From Bradyrhizobium diazoefficiens (GTDB taxonomy: Bacteria; Pseudomonadota; Alphaproteobacteria; Rhizobiales; Xanthobacteraceae), in contig NZ_JAFCJE010000008.1 in NCBI RefSeq assembly GCF_018131185.1, positions 186,001-250,000 of the forward strand: 64,000 nt of DNA. The letters run 5' to 3'. The first letter of the stretch is position 1. Each line of letters starts with the position of its first letter. The position numbers and the translations under genes were made by a program. Under the pieces are notes generated by a model. The model did not search any database and was not told the origin of the DNA. It saw only the letters and a list, made by a program, of their open reading frames with translations. Below are positions 50,973 to 58,349 of this stretch, one piece after another.

Positions 50973-53435
50973 ATGAGCAAGTTGAAGCGTGGTTTGTTGA
51001 TGGCCTCGGTGTCGACGGGGCTGTTGTCGGGGTTGGTCCTTGCGAGCCCTGCCGGGGCCGCTCCGGACGAAGAGACCAACGTCCAGAACCTGCCACCGGT
51101 CGAGGTGACTGCACCTCCGACGGCAACGCGGCGTGCGGCGCCCTCGCGGCCGGTCGCGCGTATCGGTGTGCCCGGGTCTGCTGCCCCGAGAACGCGGCTC
51201 TATGTCTATCCGACCTCGCCGGGCACCGGCAGGGGTCTCGACGTCGACAAGGTTCCGTCGGCGATCAATGCCGTCGACGCCAATCAGATCAAGCGTACGG
51301 GTTCGCTGAACGTCACCGATGCGCTGCGCGACAACATCGCCGGCGTCAATATCAGCGAGGTCACCGGCAATCCCTTCACGCCGGATATCGAGTTCCGCGG
51401 CTTCGTCGCTTCTCCGGTCGTGGGCACGCCGCAGGGCCTCGCGGTGTACCAGAATGGCGTCCGCATCAACGAAGCCTTCTCCGACGCCGTCAACTGGGAC
51501 CTGATCCCGACCGCCGCGATCAGGTCGGTGACGCTGGTGACCAACAATCCCGCCTTCGGCCTCAACGCGCTGGGCGGCGCGCTCAATTTGCAGATGAAGG
51601 ACGGCTTCACCTATCAGGGCACGGAGCTCGACATCATGGGCGGCTCGTTCGGCCGCATTCAGGGGTCGGCGCAATGGGGCAAGCAGGTCGATCAGAACTA
51701 CGCCGTCTATGGCGCGCTCGAAGGCGTGCGCGACAACGGCTTCCGCAACTTCTCGCAATCGGAGGTGCGGCGCTTCTACGGCGATGTCGGCTACAGGGGC
51801 GGCGACAGCGAGTTCCACGTCAACATGGGAGCGGCCAAGAACCATTTCGGCGCCAGCGCCATCGTCCCGGCAGAGCTGCTGGATAAATATTGGGGCGCCA
51901 CCTACACCACACCGCAGACCACGTCCAACCGCGTCGGCTATCTCAACCTGACCGGAAAGGTCGACGCGACGCCGACCTGGACGTTTGAAGGCACCGCCCA
52001 TGTGCGCAGGTTCGAGCAGAACATCGTCGACGGCAATCCGACCGACGCGGAGGAGTGTGCTGCGAATCCGGCGTTGCTCTGCTTTGGCGATGACACCACA
52101 CCTGCCAACGGCGCCGGCGGCGTGCAGCTTGCCAATCCCTTTGCGCCGGGAACGATCCTCGGCGCGATCGACCGGGGCTCGATCCGTTCGACGACATTCG
52201 GCGTGTCCGGGCAAGCCACCAACACGGATCAACTGTTCGGTCATGACAACCGCTTCGTGGTCGGCACAACCTATGACGTCGGCGTCACGCGTTACAACGC
52301 CAGCTCCGAGATCGGCTCGATGGGAGAGAACTACGTCGTCAGCGGCGGCGGCGTTTTCCTCGGTCCAACTCCCGCCGCGGACCCCATCGCCGGCCCCGTC
52401 TCGCTGCGAACCGTCAACCAATATAACGGCCTCTACGCGATGGATACGTTCAACGTCACGGACGCCTTCGCCGTCACGGGCGGCGGCCGCTTCAACGCGG
52501 CGCGGATCACCTTGGAAGATCAGCTCGGGACTGCGCTCAACGGCGACCACACGTTCATGCGCTTCAATCCGGTCATCGGCGGCACCTACAAGATCACGCC
52601 CGGATTGACAGCCTATGCCGGCTATTCCGAGGCCAACCGCGTGCCGACGCCGCTCGAGCTCGGCTGCTCCGATCCAGCCCGCCCCTGCCTGATCGCGGCG
52701 TTTCTGGTCTCCGATCCGCCGCTCAAGCAGGTCGTCTCCAAGACCGTGGAGGCCGGCTTCCGCGGCACCAAGGAGCTGAACATCGGCACGCTCGGATGGA
52801 AGATTGGCGGCTTCCGCGCCACCAATCACGACGACATCATGGCGGTGCCGGTCGTTGGCCGGACCGGCTTCGGCTATTTCACGAATGTCGGCCGGACAAG
52901 GCGGCAGGGGCTCGAGGCCGAAGTCAACATCAAGTCGCCCACGCTTCAGTTCCGGGCGAGCTACGCCTTCGTCGACGCACGCTACCTTGATCCGCTCGAG
53001 CTTGGCTCCGAAAGCCCGTTTGCCGACCCGGCCACCGAGACGATCCAGGTCCGGCCCGGCAACCAGATCCCCGCGGTCCCGCGCCACCGCGTCAAGGTCG
53101 GCGTCGACTACGCCGTGACCGACGTCTGGAAGGTGGGCGGCAATGCGCTGTTCGTCTCCGATCAATTTCTGGTCGGCGACGAGTCGAACCAGTACGCAAA
53201 GCTGCCTTCCTATACGGTCTTCAATCTCCACACCTCCTACCAGGTCGCGAAGAACGTCCACCTCTACGGCCGCGTCGACAACGTGTTCGACAAGCGCTAT
53301 GTGACCTACGGCCAATTCTTCGACCGCGATGCCTTGCCTAACTTCACCAATGGCGGCGCCGACTTCACCGACCCGCGCTCGCTCAGCCCTGCAAGGCCGC
53401 GCGCGTTCTATGCCGGGATGCGGGTGACGTTCTAA
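50973..53435 (+). CDS. TonB-dependent outer membrane receptor
   Basis: An 820-residue receptor. Signal peptide MSKLKRGLLMASVSTGLLSG, cut near AGAA; then VEVTAPP as a degenerate TonB-box region, a plug domain with VPSAINAVDANQI and the typical NAFGLNALGGALNLQMK-like motif (about 195-210), and a beta barrel ending in a C-terminal aromatic (GMRVTF). The C-terminal NVFDKRYVTYGQFFD is a TonB_dep_Rec signature. ATG at 50973 is preferred over 50961 because of the GGGGAAGGGG tract just ahead. Next to a PQQ/ABC set it could import a lanthanide-chelator complex, as LutH does in methylotrophs (inference); iron-siderophore or other uptake is the alternative. Confidence 0.88.
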   Translation: MSKLKRGLLMASVSTGLLSGLVLASPAGAAPDEETNVQNLPPVEVTAPPTATRRAAPSRPVARIGVPGSAAPRTRLYVYPTSPGTGRGLDVDKVPSAINAVDANQIKRTGSLNVTDALRDNIAGVNISEVTGNPFTPDIEFRGFVASPVVGTPQGLAVYQNGVRINEAFSDAVNWDLIPTAAIRSVTLVTNNPAFGLNALGGALNLQMKDGFTYQGTELDIMGGSFGRIQGSAQWGKQVDQNYAVYGALEGVRDNGFRNFSQSEVRRFYGDVGYRGGDSEFHVNMGAAKNHFGASAIVPAELLDKYWGATYTTPQTTSNRVGYLNLTGKVDATPTWTFEGTAHVRRFEQNIVDGNPTDAEECAANPALLCFGDDTTPANGAGGVQLANPFAPGTILGAIDRGSIRSTTFGVSGQATNTDQLFGHDNRFVVGTTYDVGVTRYNASSEIGSMGENYVVSGGGVFLGPTPAADPIAGPVSLRTVNQYNGLYAMDTFNVTDAFAVTGGGRFNAARITLEDQLGTALNGDHTFMRFNPVIGGTYKITPGLTAYAGYSEANRVPTPLELGCSDPARPCLIAAFLVSDPPLKQVVSKTVEAGFRGTKELNIGTLGWKIGGFRATNHDDIMAVPVVGRTGFGYFTNVGRTRRQGLEAEVNIKSPTLQFRASYAFVDARYLDPLELGSESPFADPATETIQVRPGNQIPAVPRHRVKVGVDYAVTDVWKVGGNALFVSDQFLVGDESNQYAKLPSYTVFNLHTSYQVAKNVHLYGRVDNVFDKRYVTYGQFFDRDALPNFTNGGADFTDPRSLSPARPRAFYAGMRVTF

Positions 53436-53510
53436 CGACGGCTGCCGCGTCGGTACGGTCCGGGCCCGTACTCGGTAAGGCGAGCTGCCGGAAGTCCCGG
53501 CACCGGGCGT

Positions 53511-53527
53511 CGCGGCCGGAGGCCGCG
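53511..53527. terminator. Hairpin after the TonB receptor gene
   Basis: CGCGGCC-GGA-GGCCGCG is a perfect 7-bp stem with a 3-base loop, 76 bp after the receptor stop. No T-run follows, so intrinsic termination is only possible. Confidence 0.35.
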
Positions 53528-53580
53528 CCCCTTGTTCCGCGGTGGCGCTCGCTGAGCTTGCAGAATATTCCGCCTCCGGC

Positions 53581-53943
53581 ATGATGGCTCCGGAGGCCCG
53601 CTTTACCGTGTCGTTGAAGAATCCGGATGCCGTCGCTTCGATCGTTTCAGCGCTTCGGCACGCCTACGGTGACGAGGTCGCGCGATTCATGCTCGTCGAG
53701 GGCATGAGCCTCGCCGACTTGATCGACGCGATGTTCTCCGCGCCCTTGACGCACCGCGAGGCCGTTCGGGATATCACCGACGCATTGGACGATTTCGTCA
53801 TTTCACCGGACCTGGGTCTCGTGTGGCACCTCAGGTACATCTATGCAGACGAGCCCGGCTCCCTGCACGTCGTGGACATGGAGATCGCCACGCCGGATGG
53901 CACGCTGGCAAGCAAGGATGTCTGGCTTCGTCTGTCCGCCTAA
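53581..53943 (+). CDS. Hypothetical protein
   Basis: A 120-residue soluble protein (MMAPEARFTVSLKNPDAVAS) with no family that I recognise. The N-terminal part looks alpha/beta (VASIVSALRHAYGDEVARFM) and the C-terminal part beta-rich (LGLVWHLRYIYADEPGSLHV). Composition is protein-like: balanced and not arginine-rich. The start is uncertain: ATG at 53581 or 53584, or GTG at 53542, none with a good ribosome site. It stops just before a dispersed palindrome. Possibly a regulatory or host-adaptation orphan; nothing further can be supported. Confidence 0.5.
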   Translation: MMAPEARFTVSLKNPDAVASIVSALRHAYGDEVARFMLVEGMSLADLIDAMFSAPLTHREAVRDITDALDDFVISPDLGLVWHLRYIYADEPGSLHVVDMEIATPDGTLASKDVWLRLSA

Positions 53944-53944
53944 A

Positions 53945-53989
53945 GCATGATCCGGAAAAGTGCGCAGCGGTTTTCCGAAAAGATCATGC
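53945..53989. repeat. Dispersed palindromic element, GCATGATC type
   Basis: GCATGATCCGGAAAA (53945-53959) is inverted as TTTTCCGAAAAGATCATGC (53971-53989), with arms 8 to 15 bp long allowing a small bulge. This AAAGCATGATCCGGAAAA...TTTTCCG...GATCATGC arrangement is a well-known dispersed extragenic repeat of Bradyrhizobium/Rhodopseudomonas-type genomes. Confidence 0.8.
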
Positions 53990-54002
53990 TCAAACAACAA
54001 CC

Positions 54003-54043
54003 TAAAGCGCGATGACGATTCACCCTAATCGCATCGCGCTTTA
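54003..54043. repeat. Dispersed palindromic element, TAAAGCGCGATG type
   Basis: TAAAGCGCGATG (54003-54014) and CATCGCGCTTTA (54032-54043) form a perfect 12-bp inverted repeat around a 17-base centre. It is a second repeat type directly following the one at 53945-53989, and the pair may act as a terminator or as an insertion hot spot. Confidence 0.75.
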
Positions 54044-54182
54044 GGGGCGAGGCCGGCCGGGATGATTTGGCCACGCACCGCGCCGCGTTGTCTTTACCAA
54101 TCAGAAACCATCTCAAATGATCCGAAAATTTTAACGAAACCCCTCGGGCTTCTCCGCGTCAGTCTGTCGGAGGGCCGGTGTG

Positions 54183-54350
54183 ATGACAGAGCGCCAATTG
54201 AGAGAGCAGGAATGCCAGATCGCGCGTTATCGGCGTTTGGAACGGGAGGTTACGGATCCGCTCGCCGCGTGTCTGCTTCACGGCATCGTCGAGGAGCTTG
54301 AAGCCGAGCTGCGCAAGCAGCGTCCGGAATGGCACGGGCCGCGTGATTAA
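54183..54350 (+). CDS. Small hypothetical protein (55 aa)
   Basis: A 55-residue helical, charged protein beginning MTERQLREQECQIARYRRLE and ending RPEWHGPRD. GGAGGG lies about 8 bases ahead of the ATG, which is good support for translation. Two cysteines are present. It lies on the same strand as the GrlR-like gene (60 bp downstream). The amphipathic helix-turn-helix composition suggests a small coiled-coil or regulatory protein; I do not recognise a family. Too short to be found by length-based gene calling. Confidence 0.55.
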   Translation: MTERQLREQECQIARYRRLEREVTDPLAACLLHGIVEELEAELRKQRPEWHGPRD

Positions 54351-54410
54351 CGCTTTCTTAGCGCTAATCGTGCGGATTGTCCTGGGGAATGGCCAAGGAA
54401 GACTGCTCCC

Positions 54411-54818
54411 ATGCTCAAGGACGGGACATATGCGGCGTGGTACAAGACGCCGCTCGACCAGGGGACCGGCATCGTCCATGTCGCGGACGGACAGATCTGG
54501 GGCCGTGACAGCCTGATGACCTATCACGGCTCGTGTCAGGTCGATGGAGATCGCTTCACCGCCACGGTATCGACGAAGCGTCATACCGACGGACGAGCCA
54601 CGGTGTTCGGCGTGGAAGACGAACTCATTCTGGATATCGAGGGAAACTGCCCCGGCAAGATCGCGACTTACACCGCGACGGCACAGCAAGTGCCGGGGAT
54701 GATCCTCCAGGGCACGCTCATCCTAACGGAACAAAAGCAGCCGGCACATGACGAGGCGGCGCAGCGCCCGGCGTTCAACCCCGGCAAGCTCCCGAAGCTG
54801 CCGAAGCGCTCGCGCTGA
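54411..54818 (+). CDS. GrlR-family-like protein
   Basis: A 135-residue protein starting MLKDGTYAAWYKTPLDQGTG, the pattern of the GrlR-like small beta-barrel family seen in many rhizobia; IVHVADGQIWGRDSLMTYHG and VDGDRFTATVSTKRHTDGRA continue it. GrlR itself is a repressor partner in enteropathogenic E. coli, but no type III secretion genes are present here, so a ligand-binding lipocalin-like role of unknown purpose is more likely. The C-terminal tail is Pro/Lys-rich (FNPGKLPKLPKRSR). An AAGGAAG site lies ahead of the ATG. Confidence 0.7.
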   Translation: MLKDGTYAAWYKTPLDQGTGIVHVADGQIWGRDSLMTYHGSCQVDGDRFTATVSTKRHTDGRATVFGVEDELILDIEGNCPGKIATYTATAQQVPGMILQGTLILTEQKQPAHDEAAQRPAFNPGKLPKLPKRSR

Positions 54819-54881
54819 GAAACCTCACTGCTGGGGACATTCTGAAACGGCTGACCGGCAGAACCAGCGAGGCAAGGGACA

Positions 54882-55454
54882 CTATTCTTTCTCCAACCCG
54901 CCCCGGGCGAGTAGCGCCGCTTGCTGCAGGGTGACGCTGCGGACCAGCGGATCCGCATGGCGGTGCACGAGCTGCCAATCCATGCCGTCCTTGCGGTAGA
55001 CTTCAGTGACGCGGAGCGACCAGTCTTGAGCGGCCAATCCGCCGACTTCGGCGCGCTGATGTTCCACCATGACAAGTACGACAAGCGTGTCCGACGCAAG
55101 CGTTTGCACGACCTCAAGGTCGGTTTCGCCCTTCCTGAAGTATCGCGATAGGTCAGCCAAGCGTTTGGGGCTGGCGTCAAATCCGCGACTGGCGGGCCCG
55201 CCAAAGGGCTGCATCAACGTGAAATCCGGTGCGATGCGAACAAGCTGGAGCCAGCGATCCATGTCGCCCCGCATGAAGGCGGCATTCTTACGGCGCGCGC
55301 GTTCGATGAGGTTCGCTGTCACCTCGGGCCCGGCGGCTGCGTCGGCCGAAAGCTGAACCAGAGGAACTGCAGCCGCGGCGGCCATCATCGCGCGCCGCGA
55401 CATCTTTTCCTGCCTGGATGCCGATCTGCTCTGTCCGGACGTCTTCTTGGTCAT
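54882..55454 (-). CDS. Exported NTF2/SnoaL-like protein with Tat-type signal
   Basis: A 190-residue protein. The N-terminus contains MSRRAMMAAAAAVPLVQLSA, a twin-arginine-like signal preceded by an 18-residue basic region, with probable cleavage near ADAAA. The mature part is a DUF4440/SnoaL-type cone: NLIERARRKNAAFMRGDMDR at the first helix and TEVYRKDGMDWQLVHRHADP at the last strands. Such folds bind small ligands or act as isomerases; function is open. The start could also be 55487 or 55532. It is divergent from a LysR regulator gene with a palindrome between them, which probably controls it. Confidence 0.75.
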   Translation of the reverse strand: MTKKTSGQSRSASRQEKMSRRAMMAAAAAVPLVQLSADAAAGPEVTANLIERARRKNAAFMRGDMDRWLQLVRIAPDFTLMQPFGGPASRGFDASPKRLADLSRYFRKGETDLEVVQTLASDTLVVLVMVEHQRAEVGGLAAQDWSLRVTEVYRKDGMDWQLVHRHADPLVRSVTLQQAALLARGGLEKE

Positions 55455-55521
55455 TGTGCAGTTCCTGGTCGACGGGTGCCCATCCATGAAGTCTTGATCT
55501 CGATGAATCCAGCGGTATGAT

Positions 55522-55538
55522 TTCAGCAACATGCTGAA
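55522..55538. promoter_or_regulatory. Palindromic operator candidate at the LysR start codon
   Basis: TTCAGCA-ACA-TGCTGAA is a perfect 7-bp inverted repeat that covers the ATG of the LysR gene (55531) and lies 68 bp upstream of the divergent NTF2-like gene. It is a plausible autoregulatory binding site, or alternatively a small mRNA hairpin that hides the start codon. Confidence 0.4.
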
Positions 55539-56484
55539 TCAAATTGACCTATCCAGGATTGATCTGAATCTCCTCGTGCTCTTCCGCGTGGTCCTGGAAG
55601 AACGTCATGTCGGTCGGGCAGCCGCCCGGCTGAGCCTGACGCCGTCGGCTGTAAGCCATGCGCTTGGCCGGCTCCGGCTTCTGCTGAATGACCCGCTGTT
55701 TCTGCGCACACCGAAGGGTGTGGTTCCGACGGCGCGGGCGCTGGAGCTTGGGGAGCCCGTGGCCGAGATCGTCGCACGCATCGAACGATTGATCGGCTCG
55801 GCCGCACCGTTCGACCCGAAGACAAGCAGTCGCCGGTTCATCATTGGCGCTCCCGATGCCGTACTGGTCTCGGCAGTCGGTCCGCTCCTGCGATCGATTG
55901 CGACTGCGGCGCCTCACATTGACATCGGGCTGGTCCACCTGATGCCGGCGCCGCGCGCCGGCGCGATCGGAGAGCCTTGGCAGGAGAATCTCGACATGCT
56001 CGAAAGACGCGAGCTCGACATCGCGATGCTGCCGCTGCTGGCGGTATCACCTCGTTTCGAGGCGCGCAGGCTTTACGAGGAGGATTTCGTGCTGGCCATG
56101 CGCAAGGGACATTCCTTGGCAAGAGCGGTCAGCCATGCTGCATTCGCGCAATCGCAGCACCTGCTGGTCTCTCTCAGTGGTGAGCCGCGCGGCTTCGTCG
56201 ATGAGATGTTGGCCAAGCGCGGCCTCGAACGCCGCATCGCCCTGACCGTTCCGAACTTCATGATGGCGCTGGCCCAGCTTTCGGAATCCGATCTGATCGC
56301 GGCATTGCCACGCCGACTGATGGAGCAGTATGCCGGCCGCTTCGGCCTGGTATTCGTCGAGCTGCCTTTCGCTCGCAAGGCGGATACGATCCGGGCCGTC
56401 GCCACCAAGGCCGCGATGAGAGACGCCGGCATCGCGTGGCTGATGCAGGTTGTGGTCGGTTCAATCGGAACAAGCCGACGCTAG
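55531..56484 (+). CDS. LysR-family transcriptional regulator
   Basis: A 317-residue LysR regulator in the NodD/PcpR-like branch: the N-terminus DLSRIDLNLLVLFRVVLEER and the winged helix-turn-helix HVGRAAARLSLTPSAVSHAL (about 26-45) are typical. The C-terminal effector domain runs from about residue 92. The regulator probably controls the divergent exported NTF2-like gene and perhaps the glycosidase downstream (157 bp). There is no ribosome site ahead of the ATG, and a palindrome overlaps it. Confidence 0.92.
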   Translation: MLNQIDLSRIDLNLLVLFRVVLEERHVGRAAARLSLTPSAVSHALGRLRLLLNDPLFLRTPKGVVPTARALELGEPVAEIVARIERLIGSAAPFDPKTSSRRFIIGAPDAVLVSAVGPLLRSIATAAPHIDIGLVHLMPAPRAGAIGEPWQENLDMLERRELDIAMLPLLAVSPRFEARRLYEEDFVLAMRKGHSLARAVSHAAFAQSQHLLVSLSGEPRGFVDEMLAKRGLERRIALTVPNFMMALAQLSESDLIAALPRRLMEQYAGRFGLVFVELPFARKADTIRAVATKAAMRDAGIAWLMQVVVGSIGTSRR

Positions 56485-56641
56485 AATCGACATACTGAAT
56501 TGGAGAGGCGTTCATCTCGGAATGGGCGCGACATTTTGCCTGCTACACCTTCTCCTGATCTGGGCGCTCGCCACCGCTTCTCAAGCGGCCTGGAAAATGT
56601 TCATTGTGCCGGCCCGAAAAGAAAGAAGAGGAGCAACATTG

Positions 56642-58105
56642 ATGACGGATAAGGTCTCGCGCCGCCAGTTTGCCAAGCTGGCGGGGTTGTCCGCAGCCGG
56701 AATTGCGAGTCCCCTCGACGCCGTCGACGCCAGGCCGGCATCGCCGCCGCGCGGCGGAAGTGGCTTTCCGACGGGTTTCCTCTGGGGCACGGCGACCTCG
56801 TCCTACCAGGTCGAGGGTGCGGTTGACGAGGACGGGCGGGGGGCCTCGATCTGGGACAAGTTCGTGCGAATCCCCGGCAAGATCGAGGACGGCACCACGG
56901 GCGACCGCGCCAACGAGCATTATCACCGCTACAAGGAGGACATCGCGCTGATCAAGGCGCTCGGCTGCAAGGCCTACCGGTTCTCGGTGGCCTGGCCGCG
57001 GCTGTTTCCGGACGGCGACGGCAGGCCGAATCCGAAGGGGCTCGATTTCTACAACCGGCTCATTGACGAGCTCCTGAAGAACGGCATCGAGCCGTGGCTG
57101 ACGCTCTATCATTGGGACCTGCCGCAATCGCTTCAGGATCGCTTCGGCGGCTGGCGCTCGACGGAGACCTGCAAGATCTTCGGCGACTATGCGGCTCATG
57201 TCGCGAAGCATCTGACCGACCGCGTCAAAAACGTGTTCACTCTGAATGAGAGCGGCCGCTTCGTCTATTTCGGTTACGGCACCGGCATCGATGCGCCGGG
57301 CCTGACGCTGCCGCAAGCCGAGGTCAACCAGATCAGGCACAACAGTGCGCTGGCGCACGGGCTCGCGGTCCAGGCGGTGCGCGCCCATGGCCGGCGCGGC
57401 ACGAGAGTGGGGCCGGCGGAGAATATCGACGCCTGTGCCCCCGCGATCGACACGCCTGAGAACGTCCGTGCTGCCGAGATCGCGCTGCGCGAGATGAATG
57501 CGGGCTATCTCAACGTCATCATGACGGGGCGCTACACCGACGCCTTCCTGAAATACGCCGGCGCCAACGCGCCGAAATACACCGATGCGGAGCTGAGGAT
57601 CATCTCTTCGCCGGTCGATTTCCTCGGCCTCAACATCTACGCGCCGCAGAACTACGTGGTGGCCTCCGACCAGGGCGCGGGATTCATGCCGCTGCCGATT
57701 CCGAAATCGTTCCCGCACATGAATTCGGATTGGCTCCGCGTCGGGCCGGAGACGCTCTATTGGGTGCCGAAGCTGGCGGCGAAGATCTGGAAGACCGATG
57801 CGATCTATATCAGCGAGAACGGCACCTCCGGCGACGACGTCGTGACGCCGGACGGCAAGATCTACGACACCGACCGCATCATGTACCTGCGCAACTATCT
57901 CGCCCAGCTCCAGCGCGCCACCGCCGAAGGCGTGCCGGTGCGCGGCTATTTCCTCTGGAGCCTGATGGACAATTTCGAGTGGGTGTACGGGCTGAACAAG
58001 CGCTTCGGACTCTACCACGTCAATTTCGACACCCAGGTCCGCACGCCGAAACTCAGCGCCAGCTTCTATCGCAACGTGATCGTGAAGAACGCGGCGGGGG
58101 TGTGA
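56642..58105 (+). CDS. Tat-exported family 1 glycoside hydrolase (beta-glucosidase)
   Basis: A 487-residue GH1 enzyme preceded by a twin-arginine signal (VSRRQFAKLAGLSAAGIAS). Family motifs: FLWGTATSSYQVEGA (47-61), acid/base Glu203 in TLNESG and nucleophile Glu392 in ISENGT. In most GH1 enzymes the acid/base motif is NEP; here it is NES. Usual length is about 450 residues. Start at 56642 follows an AGAGGAG site about 10 bases upstream; the longer frame from 56450 overlaps the LysR gene. Periplasmic export suggests a role in plant-derived glucosides (for example flavonoid or phenolic glucosides), which is inference. Confidence 0.9.
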   Translation: MTDKVSRRQFAKLAGLSAAGIASPLDAVDARPASPPRGGSGFPTGFLWGTATSSYQVEGAVDEDGRGASIWDKFVRIPGKIEDGTTGDRANEHYHRYKEDIALIKALGCKAYRFSVAWPRLFPDGDGRPNPKGLDFYNRLIDELLKNGIEPWLTLYHWDLPQSLQDRFGGWRSTETCKIFGDYAAHVAKHLTDRVKNVFTLNESGRFVYFGYGTGIDAPGLTLPQAEVNQIRHNSALAHGLAVQAVRAHGRRGTRVGPAENIDACAPAIDTPENVRAAEIALREMNAGYLNVIMTGRYTDAFLKYAGANAPKYTDAELRIISSPVDFLGLNIYAPQNYVVASDQGAGFMPLPIPKSFPHMNSDWLRVGPETLYWVPKLAAKIWKTDAIYISENGTSGDDVVTPDGKIYDTDRIMYLRNYLAQLQRATAEGVPVRGYFLWSLMDNFEWVYGLNKRFGLYHVNFDTQVRTPKLSASFYRNVIVKNAAGV

Positions 58106-58125
58106 ACTCTACCCTCGTTGAGGCC

Positions 58126-58209
58126 GTCATGCTCGGGCTTGTCCCGGGCATCCACGTTCTTCGTGCGTAGTAGCAAGGCGTGGATGGCCGGGACAAGCCC
58201 GGCCATGAC
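58126..58209. repeat. Long imperfect inverted repeat after the glycosidase gene
   Basis: GTCATGCTCGGGCTTGTCCC (58126-58145) with GGGCATCCACG is inverted as CGTGGATGGCC-GGGACAAGCCCGGCCATGAC, ending 58209; arms are about 31 bp with a few mismatches and a loop of about 20 bases. ATGGCCGGGACAAGCCCGGCCAT-type sequences are a third dispersed palindrome class of Bradyrhizobium-like genomes. It could terminate transcription of the glycosidase gene. Confidence 0.7.
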
Positions 58210-58349
58210 GTCGATCATTCAGGCCGTATGCGATCGGCTCAATTTTACGTGCGGCGGAATTCCGGGTGGCGGGTGCAAACGCCCCGCATTGACTCTCCTC
58301 TCCGCCTTATCCAAAACCGTCCTCAACACGCAACAAGAGGACAACGCCA

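Noticed and set aside
50955-53582. 875-codon minus-strand frame opposite the TonB receptor
   Set aside because: Same reason: the plus strand encodes a clear receptor with signal peptide and C-terminal motifs; the antisense translation has no recognisable family.
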